A program made the translations under genes and the position numbers. A stretch of DNA of 64,000 bases, from NCBI GenBank assembly GCA_928212115.1, contig CAKMRJ010005523.1, positions 148,492,735 through 148,556,734 on the forward strand, read 5' to 3'. Position 1 is the first letter of the stretch. Each line of letters begins with the position of its first letter. This DNA is from Lactuca virosa. Taxonomy: Eukaryota; Streptophyta; Magnoliopsida; Asterales; Asteraceae. This document shows positions 23,695 through 35,483 of the stretch, one piece after another. The notes beneath the pieces are model-generated. The model did no database searches. It was not told the origin of the DNA and saw only the letters and a list, made by a program, of their open reading frames with translations.

Positions 23695-25901
23695 TGTCAC
23701 ACCCCCAAACCAAAATGGCAGAAACATTCGGGGGTGGATGACTTCACGTAGTATCATAACAGTTGCGTATTGTAAAGAAAGTATGCACAACCATCATAAA
23801 TATAATAAAAAAATTACATTGTTGCGTGTAATACATGTTTCAAAAGAATATTACAAATATGATGATTTAAAATGTTTTGATAACAGACGCCTTAGCGTTC
23901 CTTCTCCAAAAGCTGATGGTTACCTGTATTACTGAATCCCTGAGAAATACAAGTAGTTTTGAAAAAGTGTCAACAATTAAGTTGGTGAGTTCATAAGCGT
24001 TTTTGTACTGAAATCTACATGTCCTTTAGTAAAAATAACTAGACGTGTTTTCCAGAAAATCCAATATTTTCTACGTATACTTTGAAAAAGTTCCAAAAGA
24101 TGGAATGCAATAGTATCTTTCGTGCTTAAATGGTGAAAGTGTATTTATACTCAAATAATGTATTTACTGAATGCATTCAAGAGTCTCGTAAATCAAACTT
24201 ATTTTAATACTCCGTGTGAGTTTTATAACCATGCTATTGACCCAGACTGCCTGTAACAACGTTCTTCAGGCGTTGCAGTGTTATGACGTTTGTCACCCAA
24301 GACGTGCCGGTCTAACTGTAGCTAACAGTTTAGGTGTGGGATTGTCAATCCCATATAGATCTATACAAAAGTATCACGCTCTCCCTACAAGAGATTATGG
24401 TTTATAATACAGGACTTGAAATGCGTACTTGAGAGTACGTTGAAGCTGAATGTCTCACAACACTTAGTATTAATAGATTTACGAAGAGAAAAGTCTATAT
24501 TTCTTGTAGATGAAAGTATTTCATTTTTACAATGTTTATGTAAAGATGTAATGAATAACTCGTAAACTATACCCATTATGGTTTTTCGAAAGTGTGTTTC
24601 ATTTGGTGATAAAACTCGACGTAATGCCAACTTGCATGTAAAGTGTAACGTTGGTATCAATGTTATTTAACATTTATAAGAACGTAGATAATGTATTTGA
24701 ATCCGAATAAAACAATGTGTATCCTAAAACATAAGTTTTTCTCGTTTTGCACGTGTATTTCCCCCCCCTAAAACATGAAAAGACGTGAAAAAATTAGGGG
24801 TATGAACTCACCTGGAAAGTGTGGTGATTTGAAGGAAACGAGGTTTTTCTCGGGCGGCTCTTCGACCGGAAAGTGGTGTATTTCTCGGGAATCTCGGAGC
24901 TTCGGACCTTCGTCGGGACTGAGATATAAAACCGGGAAGTCGGGATCGTTTCGGGATGCTAACCGGAGAGTAAAAGTGAGAGAGAAGAGTGAAATGAGCA
25001 AGAAAAGTCGGAAGTCTCGCATGCTATTTATAGGAGCTGGCCATGGTGCGAACGCGGGGCGTTCCTGCTGGGTACGCAGGGCGTTCCCCTGAACGCAGCA
25101 CGTTCCGAAGCCTCATTGCGTCATCGCTTACGAACGCGGCGCGTTCCCTCGGAACGCAGGGCGTTCCCTTCGGATAAGCCTCGACGTGTGTGCCAAAAAC
25201 TTCAAAAATGCATAACTTTCGCATACGAGCTCCGTTTTTGACGTTCTTTATATCCACGCGTAGGTGAGAATATACTCTACAACTTTCATTTTGACTCTGA
25301 TGGCTAATTTTGAGTTTTATTTTAATTATATTTCATTTAATAGGCCGGGACAGGATAATTTCGTTAAAAATCCATAACTTCTTCATCTGTCGTCCGTTTT
25401 CGTCTGTCTTTTTACCGTTGTATTACTATTGTCGAGACCTTCAATTCTCGTTTAGGTTGTATCGGCTAAAAATCGCTCGATCTAAAATTCGAATTTTTAG
25501 CTGTCTACTGTTGTTCTGAAACTTAGAAAAATCATAACTTCCTCATACGAAGTCAGATTTGGACGTTCTTTGTATGCATGCTCACGGTTTAACATAATCT
25601 ACAACTTTCATTTAGATACCTAAGGCTAAAAAGTATTTTATTGAAGTTTCACTTTTTACGCTTAACAGTGTTTTACCGGTTGTGTCGCGGATTTTCGATT
25701 TGGTCATAACTTCTTCGTTATAACTCGGATTTGAGTGTTCTTTATATTTTTGGAAACCTTGACATGATATCTAACACTTTATGCTTCCCAATTAAGATTT
25801 TAGAACACTTCATTTTTGACACTATTTTCATTGATTCCAAATAGTTCATTATATTTGACTTTTTGAATGTTACATTGACTTGAAAATATCGGGTTGTCAC
25901 A
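23695..25901 (-). repeat. 5' LTR of the Tekay-type element
   Basis: 2207 bp, very similar to 15235-17462. It has five palindromes (centres 25057, 25079, 25098, 25139, 25159), one fewer than the other LTR; the missing copy corresponds to the third one there. Confidence 0.92.
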
Positions 25902-25906
25902 AATTA

Positions 25907-26132
25907 AGTTCTATGTCATACGAATCAGAGATCGAGAAACAAACTGTTGGACAATAAGTATGACTATGTTCCATGTATTTTTTTCGCACGATATCTTGAA
26001 AGGAGGATTATACGATCCCTTGTCTAAAGGACGAGTCAGAGTTCGACAGTGGCTTTTGAGAGCTACGATTTCTAATCGGATCCTGAAGTCGTACTTGCAT
26101 TTATAGTTACTAGACTTATCCAAGTGGGAGAC
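25907..26132 (+). other. copia 3' non-coding region, right part, with polypurine tract
   Basis: Continuation of the copia sequence after the Tekay insertion; ends with the purine tract AAGTGGGAGA (26122-26131). Confidence 0.65.
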
Positions 26133-26917
26133 TATTGGATTAGTGTCTAAGTCCATAACTATATTTTGTATGTACTTGACCCGGTTGTAGCATGGTCATT
26201 TTGGGTTGTCTTCACCAAAGCAACTTGACAAGATGATTTATGGAGAGAGAGGATATTATGGTTTATTAATATATTATAAGAATAATATATTAAAAGAGAA
26301 ATCATATTGTTTGATTAATATTGATCAAGAATTAATTCAGAAATTAATTATGTGATCAAAATAGATTAATTGAACTAAAGGGACTGGAATTGTAATTATA
26401 AGATAATTGAGTTTTGGGTTGTGGATCCTTATGGATATGAAGGGGGACAAAATTAGGGTGGAAATCCACCTTGAAATCTTCTAATCCTTATTCCAAAAGG
26501 TTCCTTGGACTGCTTAAGGCCTAAGTTATCCAATTAGGGTTTTGGCTGAAACCCTACCAGCTCAAGTATATAAGGACCCCTAGGGCTACAGAATTCGGCT
26601 ACCAGAAACCCTAAGAAGTTCTTAGAGCCAAAATTGTGCCTCCATCCCCTCTCTTCTAGATCATCTTCTTGTCTTCGTGTTTGTAACCCATTAGAGGTAT
26701 TACACTTATGATACTAGGCCCTCAAAGCTAGAAGATTCTTGCAACAATCAAGAGGTAAACATCTAAACCTGTTTTATATGTTATTTCGAATTTGATATGC
26801 TAGATCTAGGGTTTGTAAGCTTTGGATAAATTTGCATATACAATAGAGAAACCTAGATCCAAAGCTTTAGGGTTTTGCATGTGCACATAGGAATGTTCTT
26901 TTGCTCAAAACCCATCA
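26133..26917 (+). repeat. copia 3' LTR
   Basis: Begins TATTGGATTAGTGTC (expected TGTTGG in intact relatives) right after the polypurine tract and ends CCCATCA. A TATA box lies at 26567-26574 (TATATAAG). No CpG palindrome array is visible in it, so it serves as a contrast to the other LTRs here. End position is tentative because the 5' LTR is not in the window. Confidence 0.65.
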
Positions 26918-27220
26918 AAAGAGTCATACAATAATCAATCGAGGATTCTATAAGAGATAAGGCATCATATATCAGGTAATTCTATCATACAGTTCCTGAA
27001 GATCCATATCCTAATACTAGCATGTTGTTCTAACATATCAAGCATAATCTCAAATAATTGTGTGGTAATTTGAGGTCTACTTACTGGCTCCGACTGATCG
27101 TACACATCGCATCCTCCTTGATTATTTTGAAAACTATTTGAAAATTTGTTTTTAAAAAAATCTTTGTCCTTAGTTTGAGACTGGATTCACTCGAGTGTTC
27201 CTCCAATTCACTCAAACCAA
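26918..27220 (-). other. Chromovirus leader fragment
   Basis: AT-rich non-coding sequence between the copia 3' LTR and a primer binding site; belongs to the leader of the chromovirus whose 5' LTR follows. The rest of that element would lie beyond the copia insertion, left of the window. Confidence 0.55.
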
Positions 27221-27233
27221 GGCTCTGATACCA
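27221..27233 (-). other. Primer binding site, tRNA-iMet type
   Basis: Minus-strand TGGTATCAGAGCC, three bases from the LTR; a perfect iMet-type primer site. Confidence 0.88.
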
Positions 27234-27236
27234 ACT

Positions 27237-27753
27237 TGTAATATCCATAAAATTCATGAAAATTTTAAACTTTTAAAGCCAACCCACAAATCATCATTGT
27301 TTACAATTTAGTTTCAAAAACATGTTTAATATCAGAGTTTTCCCAAAATCATAAGTCAAAACACGAGGAGGTGCACGATCACGCATTTTCCTTCCCGCGA
27401 TCATCTGAGGTACCTGAAGCATAACCCAAAACTGTAAGCCCTAAGCTTAATGAGTTTTTCCCCAAAATACCAACACATCACATAATCATAATAACAACAA
27501 TAAACAACATGCATACAGAGCCTTCAGTATGACTGGAACGCCCCACCGGCCTGCAGTCTACCTGGTACGCTCACAGAACCTACATCATGACTGGTACGCC
27601 ACACCGGGCGTTCAGCCTATTTGGACCGGTCTTCGGGCCTTCGGACTGACTGGCATGCCCCACTGGCCTTCAGTATATTTGGGATGCCCTTGGTCTGTTG
27701 ACATTCAACACAAAGCAAGACCGCCTCAACCCAACCACACATACACTGTGTCG

Positions 27754-27825
<72 letters not shown>

Positions 27826-29130
27826 CAAGCATACAAATAACCAACCAGTAAACAAACAGACAGATCTTACGGATCACTAAGCATAGCATCATCCTATCTA
27901 CCAGGATACAGATCGAACAGATCACTACAGTACACAATCATACGATAAACCAGGATAATAATCCAAAAGGTCGGCCTTGGTGCCTTCGACCTGTAAGTAT
28001 AGTGAGGAAAACTCACCTCGCAAGCTGAATAGAACTGATAAGGTCCAACTCCGAGTCTCAGTTCTCTAACCGATACCTAATTCCATCAAATGACCAATTC
28101 CATCAAAATCCTAAAATACCCTCAAGGTCAAACTTGGTCAAAGTCAAAGTCCACTGCTCAAACTCACTAAGCCAAATGAGTCAACCTAGACGAGTCAAAT
28201 CAACTGAGTCACTCACAAAGTTGACCCATGGGAGTACGCTTAGCGTACGCGAAGCCTCACATTGACCACCATCGAGGTGGTGGACCGAGTACGCAGGGCG
28301 TAACCTCGCAACCCCAAATCTTCATTAAGTGCTTAATGGCTTAAGCACTCAAGCTCATATTTCAGATCCATGACTAAAACAAACCCTAGAGTCATAATAT
28401 TTCCAATTTTATGACTTTACATACCTAATAAGAGCTTAACACAAGGTCTTAATCCATTAAGACCGCTTACAAGATGCATGGAGAAAAACTAACCAAAAGG
28501 ACTTCATTTTTATGGCTAAGGACCCTTCCTAGGTTCTGAAAGGACAACTCAAAACGTCCAGAACATGCCATGCTCAAGATGATACTTTTGGGACCAAAAG
28601 GTGACATAAAACCCCCATAACTAGATCTACAAGATTAAGAGACAAAGTTGCAAGCTTTATACCTTAGAAGGCTTGCAAATGAAAGATAAATCCCAGATCT
28701 AAGGTGCTTCTTTCTCCAAGTTGAGCTTGATCTTCTTCCTTCCTCTTTAAATCACACAAACACACCCTTTAATGCTTGAAATGTCCTCACAATGTGCTTC
28801 TAGGGTTTCAAATCACGAAGAGAGGGTAGAGGCTGGTTAGATGAAGAGAAATGAGGCCATAAAGATGCTTAAATACCACCCAAACCCTAAAAATTATGGT
28901 TTCCATCTTTCTTTAGTACACCCCGCGTACATGAGTGTACGTCCAACATACTAGGGCGTGCCCTAGTACGCTCAACGTACACACATGTATGCTTAGCGTA
29001 CTCCTCCTGCCCAAATTACAAGAATGTCACTGGGGTTTCAAGGCACATTCTCTTGGACTTAGGGACCAAAATGTCATATACTAAACTTAAAGGGATAAAT
29101 TTAGAAATACCTGAACATCAGGTTGTTACA
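27237..29130 (-). repeat. 5' LTR of a chromovirus (minus strand)
   Basis: 1894 bp from TGTAATATCC to GTTGTTACA on the plus strand, with the primer site next to it. Contains GTACG-N5-CGTAC palindromes at centres 28241, 28296, 28923, 28944, 28973 and 28994, an AC/AT microsatellite at 27757-27822, and degenerate CTGGTACGCC-type repeats at 27530-27690. Parts are homologous to the LTR at 33943-35466 (for example the GGCCTTGGTGCCTT segment at 27970-28020 against 34515-34565, and the TGGTCAAAGTCAAAGTC segment near 28135 against 34698). Confidence 0.85.
27757..27822. repeat. (AC)n(AT)n compound microsatellite
   Basis: ACACACACACAC followed by about 50 bp of AT dinucleotides inside the chromovirus LTR. 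Confidence 0.9.
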
Positions 29131-29212
29131 TGTTGGGGAGAGGCCGGGCATCTGGTCACGTGAGTACTAAAGTAGTGCTCAAGACCACAGAGATGATTCA
29201 GCAGGTGCGTAA
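29131..29212 (+). pseudogene. Gypsy integrase relic (about 80 bp)
   Basis: Translates, across one frame slip near the TGA at 29161, to CWGEAGH...STKVVLKTTEMIQQVR, matching the end of chromovirus integrase seen at 18090-18010 and near 36040. It directly abuts the LTR, so the chromovirus appears to have inserted into an older integrase copy on the opposite strand. Confidence 0.6.
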
Positions 29213-29894
29213 CATATTGCGCGTCACGAAAATATAACATTAAACACATAATAATCATAATTGTTTTTTATTTATAACACAATATTATATTTTTTATTTT
29301 TACAACTGAATATTAGATCAAAATCTTGTCAAACATCAAATTTGACTTGTACTTAAAAGTGGATAATTAAATGAGAATATTTTTAGTAGAATATTTTAAA
29401 TAGATGATACAAATATTTAATTATTAAAAGCATACGAAGAAGGCTTTTACATTTAAGAAAATTCTTTATAATAGCTTTTGTAAAATGACAAATTTGATTA
29501 GCATTATAAGACGTGCAGCAGTGATAATCCCGTTGGCGAAGAATTCATATTTTTTTGGAAAATCTCCAGAAAAGTTTTAAAATTTTAGTCTAATTTATGA
29601 AAAAATCTCAAACTAAATTTTGTTTACAGAAAAGCATACAATACCGGTTAAAACTTCGAAAAAACCTTTTTCGGCCGGTTTCATAGATTTTGCCGGTATT
29701 CTGTTCTTTTTCGTTAGTTTGCTCAAAATTTTGGGATGAACCAAAATATTTGGACTTTTTTGAAAATTATCATGAAATTAAAGGATATTATTATTAACAA
29801 ATCATTTATAAACATAAAAAATATTTTTATTATAAAAAAAGAAAATATATTTGTTGCTAATTTCTATGAATAAATTGATGGTGTAAATTCTTAA
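29213..29894. other. AT-rich intergenic sequence
   Basis: No gene or element boundaries seen. Confidence 0.5.
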
Positions 29895-30201
29895 GGCCAT
29901 GAGGTATGGTTACGTGTTTAAGGGCTGACACATCATCTCAATAACTACTTCACCACATGTTTACTAAGAATGGGGGAGGTATTCACTAGTGAATAACTAG
30001 TGAACAAAGAGAGAGAGAGAAAGAGAAAAGCAAGAGAGAGATAGAGAAAAGTCTGGGTAAATGAAATTTTATTGGTTGTAACCACCCGTGAACCATGTCA
30101 CTCCGCGTCACATTCACCAGGGAGGGGGGCGGTGTTCACGCATAAATACCCCCCTCCACGTCACCCTTTACGTGTCAAAAAAGCTTCCATACCCGGTGGC
30201 C
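29895..30201. mobile_element. Tourist-like (PIF/Harbinger) MITE
   Basis: 307 bp with inverted ends GGCCATGAGGTATGG / CCATACCCGGTGGCC and TAA target duplications (29892-29894, 30202-30204). The GGCC start and TAA duplication match the Harbinger element at 33301-38990. No coding capacity. Confidence 0.8.
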
Positions 30202-30204
30202 TAA

Positions 30205-31501
30205 TTGGCGAGTCAAGTTTCCACAAATGACGATGATTTTGTAATCTCAATTTACAATGATTACTTCAAAAATTTGCATTTTATTCTTTAAAAAACATAG
30301 TCCTAATTTATGTTAGAAATGTGTTTTTTAAATAATATTGGTTAGTTTTTTTTTTCTTTTGTTTCTTTAACATCAAAGATTAGATTTTGTTTTTGTGCGT
30401 AATTGATTACATATTTATTTATGTTAAAAAAAAAAATAGACAAACTGGACCAACCGGTTTTAGTTACCCATGAAAAACAAGTTTCGTGACATGGGCTTAT
30501 ACATGATAATGTATTAACGATAGTTGAAGGAGCAAAAATGACAAAAGAATACCACAGGGACCAAATAAGTTCATTTACAAATTAAAGAGATAAAAGATGT
30601 CCTTTATTTTCATTGACTTCCTTTCCCTAAACTCGTTTTGCTTGCATTTATTGCCATTGTGACTCGTTTTCCTTGCCCTAATTGCTTGTTGTGATATGTC
30701 AACTGTTTGCTCCTTTTTTCCATCTAAACCAGGAAGAAAGTCTAAATAAAATCGCACATGGGATACGTTTGTTAATAATAGCCGTTAAAAAGAATATGAT
30801 AGCCAGAAGCTGTAAATAATAATTTTTATTCAGTAAAATATTTGCATGTTTCTGAAATATATAAAATGATATATAAATATATGAACTAGAAGCTCTCAAA
30901 AGTTAGCATATGTTTGCTAATGACATTTTGAGAACTTTTAGTTTCAAGGAGAAAAAAACTAATTAGAGAAAAAACTCCGCCCTCTGGTATCGGCTTTTGT
31001 CTTTTTTATTTTAAATAAAAAACTTATAATCCAAAAATTACTTTATAATCCAAAAATTACTTTAAGTAATTATTATTATAAGCTTTTAACTTTTGATTTT
31101 TATGTAATTTATATATTTAAAAGCTATAAGTTACTTTTCAAAAACATTTGTTCACAAACAAAAATTATAAGTTTTAACTCTGAAGTACTAGTTAGTTTTA
31201 TCAAATAAGTCTTCAAATGTTTTGCTTAAAATAATTTTTTTTTTAAATTTTACATTCAAAATAAAATTTTCTTTAATTCGAACTATTTTCTTAAAAACTA
31301 AAAGTTTTTAACACTTGTTACGAAACTTATCTATAGTTTTATAACAAGTTGTATAATTATAATATATTTTTATCTTTGACAAAAATGTATTTTCAAAGCT
31401 AACGTAGTAGATCCATATGTTATTTAAATATATTCTTTTAAACAAATTGAACTTATTGCGAAAAAAGGGTTTCAAATTTTTTTTAATACAATAATCTTTA
31501 T
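30205..31501. other. AT-rich intergenic sequence
   Basis: No gene recognised. A short tandem duplication (CTTATAATCCAAAAATTACT-like, twice) lies at 31021-31064. Confidence 0.5.
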
Positions 31502-31510
31502 AACTTTATG

Positions 31511-31700
31511 AATAAATTACAAGAATGGTCCTTAAGGTTTTGTTTTTTCCCTAAAGTACTCCCTACGAAATTTTGTTCCCTCAGATGGTACCTACGGAGC
31601 AAACATTGCACACAAAAGGCTCCTGTGACTAACTTTGTTAACAGATTCTGTTAAGTTTTGTTAAATGACAAAAATACCCTTTGTTTTATGCACATAGATG

Positions 31701-31738
<38 letters not shown>

Positions 31739-32562
31739 ACACAAAGCCCTAGTCTTGACTTGAAATAACCACCGGAGAACAAAAAACAAACATCCTTCAA
31801 GCTCACGAGTTTCCGCCACGGAGAAGACGAACCGCCGTCATGAAACCCTAACGCAACAGTGAAAACTCTTAAAGGAAAATCCATCACTCTCTCCTCCGCC
31901 ATCTTCCCCAAATCGTTGGTCTTGTTTGGGTTCGACAACACCAGAGTTCAGGTTCGAGTTTGTAGTGCATGTGGCTAGAGTAAAACTTCGATCTCCGTCT
32001 ATGGCTCGAGTTTGCAGCGCCTCCGCCTCTGTAAACCTTGGTAGTGGTGATACAAAACTCTCAAATAAGATGGCTTTAGGGAGCAAGGGATGAAACAATG
32101 AGTTGCAGGTTTCATGGGGTTTCTGCAAGGTGGTCCGACGAGCATTGACAGGACGACGGTGTGGATTGGAGGCAACGACCTTCTTCCATCTGCAACTAAA
32201 CACACACACACACACACTAAAACCACACACATCGTCCACATGATTAACAAAAGCGCTCACCCCCAAAAATCATAGTTAGGGTTTCCAAAACAACAACAAC
32301 AAGAGGTGGTACGGTGGTGGTTTAGCAAATCGCGAGGAGGGGAGCCGACGGAAGGCTGTCGTCGACATCTTCTTTCTTTTTTATGGTCCAATCGGCAACA
32401 AACACGAATGGGGAAAGAAGAGCCCATTAATCGTCGAGGAAAGCAGTGAGGGTCACCGATGGTACCGCTGATCGGAGTGGGAAGTGGAACAGGTGGTAGG
32501 AAGGAGGTTAGATCGGAGGCAACAACCTTCTTCAATCTGATTCGTTTTTCCAGCAAGCAAAT

Positions 32563-32603
<41 letters not shown>

Positions 32604-32844
32604 TGGGCCACACCTTTTTTTAAATTTTAAATTAACAAAATATTAAAAATGAATAAATAAATAAAAACAAATGGCATTTTCGTCTTTTCACACATACTTA
32701 ACAGAATCTGTTAAGAAAGTTAGTCATAAGGATCATTTGTGCGCAATGTTTGTTCCATAGGTACCATCTAAGGGAAAAAAGTTTCCTAAGGACTACTTTT
32801 GGGAAAAAAGCAAAACCTTAACGACCATTGGTGTAATTTGTTCT
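31511..32844. mobile_element. Long-TIR Mutator-like non-autonomous element
   Basis: 1334 bp with terminal inverted repeats of roughly 150-240 bp (left AAATTACAAGAATGGTCCTT..., right its diverged inverse) and a 9-bp flanking direct repeat AACTTTATG / AACTTTATT (31502-31510, 32845-32853). The inner TIR borders are CT (31699-31736) and GA (32563-32600) microsatellites in opposite orientation. The central 31740-32560 is more GC-rich than its surroundings with scattered short ORFs on the minus strand but no recognised protein; captured host sequence is possible. Confidence 0.75.
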
Positions 32845-32853
32845 AACTTTATT

Positions 32854-33297
32854 GTTTGATTTTGAATAAAAGAGGTAGCCAAGGTAGACATAGGACTTGA
32901 TGTTTCCGACAAATTAGAGAGTTCACATTCAATTTTACTAATAAATTCTGATAATCTGATATGGGCCCTTTAAAGATATCGGTCCAAAAGTCAAACGGTT
33001 CATCCATGCTATAAAGACATTTAATTAACGGAATTGCAATGTCTACATTTTTCATCATCTTTGGCTAAATTTATTATTTTATAAATACATACCTTTGAAA
33101 CAAGAGTTGAAAAGAAAACCGGCATAAAAAAATCAACAAAGCGACAAAATCACATTTATGAAAATTTCGATACCTACCTAAGAAAAAATGCTAAATAGTT
33201 GAAATGGAGCATAAAGTGTTGTCGACTTTATGGTTCTTCAAAACAGAAAATAAAATGAAGGTGAATCCTTTGAAAACACATGTGTTGGATTAGTCTT
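32854..33297. other. AT-rich intergenic sequence
   Basis: Nothing recognised. Confidence 0.5.
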
Positions 33298-33942
33298 AAG
33301 GCCGGAAGGAGTGGTGTCACACTTTCTCATGAAACCGCAGTGCCACGTAGACGTCACGTCACCATTTACCACAAAAGTGTGGTTTCATACCACACACAAG
33401 GAGTGGTGCCACACTTTGGTTTTTTTTTTAATTAAATAAAAACTATATTTTTAGTAAAAACCATTCATTTCGTTACTTCAAAATAAAAATAATATTACAT
33501 TCCATTTCCTAAATAAAAATCCTACAAACTTCAAAAACAAAAAACAAAAAAAAACACACACACACTAGAAATTTTATACCTATAAACTTAAAAAAACATA
33601 TATTAAACGATTAAAAATAAACACACTACATGAAGTCGTCCTTCGAGAACTTGTCTTCCGGGTCATCCTCCGGATCCAAATTGAGGTTAATGTGTTAAAT
33701 CTCGTAAATGTGTTTCACCAAGTCCATATGAAGATTGTGAAATGTTTCATTGCAACGAACATCTGCTCTCTTTTCAATGTACTCGTCACCCCCAATTTCT
33801 ATTGCTTGTGTCGCGGGAATGATTTCCTCTTCATAATACTCACATATCGCTCTTCCTTCATTTTCGATATTCATATTATGCAGTATTATACATACATACA
33901 TGACTTCAGGCATTTTTTCCTCGCTTAAAAAAATTGTTGGTT

Positions 33943-35466
33943 TGTAACACCCATAAAATTTAAGTCAATTTAAAACTTTTTCAAACACTTAAAACCGTTA
34001 AGTTATTACAATTTGTTTTCAAAATAATTCCATATTAGAGTATCCCAGAAACAAAGTCATAAAATGTGAGGAGTTGTACGATCACGCCTTTGCCTTGTCG
34101 CGATCCCCGAGAGCTTAGTGAGTTCCCCCAAAATACCCATACCCACAATAACACACATATAATAATAAACAACATACGATGGGTCCAGTCAACCATCGGG
34201 TTGGAATACCTCAGGCCCTCAACCATCCGGTTGGAATGCCAACATACTATGGGTCCAATCATCCTCGGGATGGAATACCCCAGGCCCACAACCAACAGGT
34301 TGGAATGCCCAGGTCTATTGGCTTTCGCACAAAGCAGATAAGCCTCAACCGCCAAACAAACATGTGCACATATAACAGATAATCACATAATAGTCTACAG
34401 ACAAACAAACTGATCTAACGGATCATATCACATAACACACAATACCATCCTATCTACCGGGATACCGATCTAACAGATCATACTAGCATAACATATCCAG
34501 ATAACCATCCAAAGGGCCGGCCTTGGTGCCTTAGACCCTTGAGTATAGTGAGGATAACTCACCTCTCAACTGTCGAATCGAAGTAATATGCTCAAACTAT
34601 CGGATCACCGCCACAAACTCCACCACCTATATTTACCATAGAACCATATTCGTAAATTTCCAATTTCCTAAAATTCCCCAGAAGTCAATTAGTCAACCCT
34701 TGGTCAAAGTCAAAGTCAACGGTCAATGTTAACAGTCCATGTTGACCCGACTCGTCGATTACAGTTCACTGACTCGTCGAGTCCTTCCAGAACTCGAGTA
34801 GTCGTGAAATCCCTCATTGACTCGTCGAGTTTCCTTGTAAGTCACCGAGTTCATGCGTGTCCAAATGTCGGGAAAACCCTAATTGACTCGCCGAGTTACC
34901 CCACTGACTCGCCGAGTCCATGAAGAAGTCCTTGCAAGACAATCTTCATCGGACTCGTCGAGTTGGCCATGAAACTCGCCGAGTCCCTTCAGTCCTTTCT
35001 TCATTTAGATGCTTTTTAAGCCATTCTAAGGCTCCACATCGCAGATCAAGCTTCCCAAGGCATGTTTATCACGCAAAGTTGCAAACTTTACGTGCATGAA
35101 AGGCTCTAAAGACTTAGAATATAAAATCAAAGCTTGAAATGGGGTTTAACACATAAGGAAAGGTTTACTCTTGCTAAAGCTGGAAACTTTATGGACTTAG
35201 AGAGCCATAAGGGTTCAGATCTGAAGTTGCAACTTCAGATCTTAGCTCATACCCAAGAATGGCTTCCTAACATGCTAGAAAAGCCCTAATCTTTAACCAA
35301 ATGTGATCTAGAAAGAAATAAGGTCAAAGTAACGACTTGATACCTTCAAATGATGCTACACTAAGGTAGAATTCAGATCCACACACGTTCTTTGCTTCAA
35401 GCTACTTGATCTTCAAGCTCCTCTCACTAAGATCCACCTTCCAAAGTTGAGAGTCGGGGCGTTACA
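33943..35466 (-). repeat. 3' LTR of the deleted chromovirus
   Basis: 1524 bp from TGTAACACCC to GGCGTTACA. Holds ACTCG-N-CGAGT palindromes at centres 34755, 34777, 34795.5, 34825, 34845, 34891, 34912, 34958, 34979 and degenerate repeats of GGTTGGAATGCC at 34179-34312. A weak minus-strand TATA-like box (GGTAAATATAGG, 34626-34637) lies downstream of the array. Confidence 0.88.
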
Positions 35467-35478
35467 ATTCTCCCCCAC
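35467..35478 (-). other. Polypurine tract of the deleted chromovirus
   Basis: Minus-strand AGTGGGGGAGAAT next to the LTR start TGTAACGCC. Confidence 0.75.
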
Positions 35479-35483
35479 TTGAA

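Larger units (their letters stand above)
15235..25901 (-). mobile_element. Tekay-type chromovirus (Ty3/gypsy), complete with TSD
   Basis: Two LTRs of about 2.2 kb (15235-17462 and 23695-25901), both TGTCACA...TGTCACA on the plus strand, flanked by a 5-bp target duplication AATTA (15230-15234 and 25902-25906). Inside on the minus strand: tRNA-iMet primer site, an extra acidic ORF, gag-pol with chromodomain, polypurine tract. The C-terminal chromodomain defines a chromovirus; the Tekay assignment rests on overall protein resemblance and is less certain. It inserted into the copia 3' region. Confidence 0.92.
12476..26917 (+). mobile_element. Ty1/copia retrotransposon, interrupted by two later insertions
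   Basis: From 12476 the sequence enters the end of a copia integrase, then RT and RNase H to 14610, a non-coding 3' part (14611-15234 continuing at 25907-26132), and a 3' LTR to 26917. The Athila-like element removed the left part from view; a Tekay element sits at 15235-25901. The flank beyond 26917 is chromovirus leader sequence, so the copia element itself inserted into a chromovirus. I do not assign a copia lineage. Confidence 0.85.

Noticed and set aside
27529..27937. ORFs across 27760-27820 on both strands
   Set aside because: Also microsatellite translations inside an LTR.
31651..32613. Minus-strand ORFs within the long-TIR element
   Set aside because: Low-complexity (serine/arginine/glutamate repeats from CT/GA tracts) and no recognised domain.
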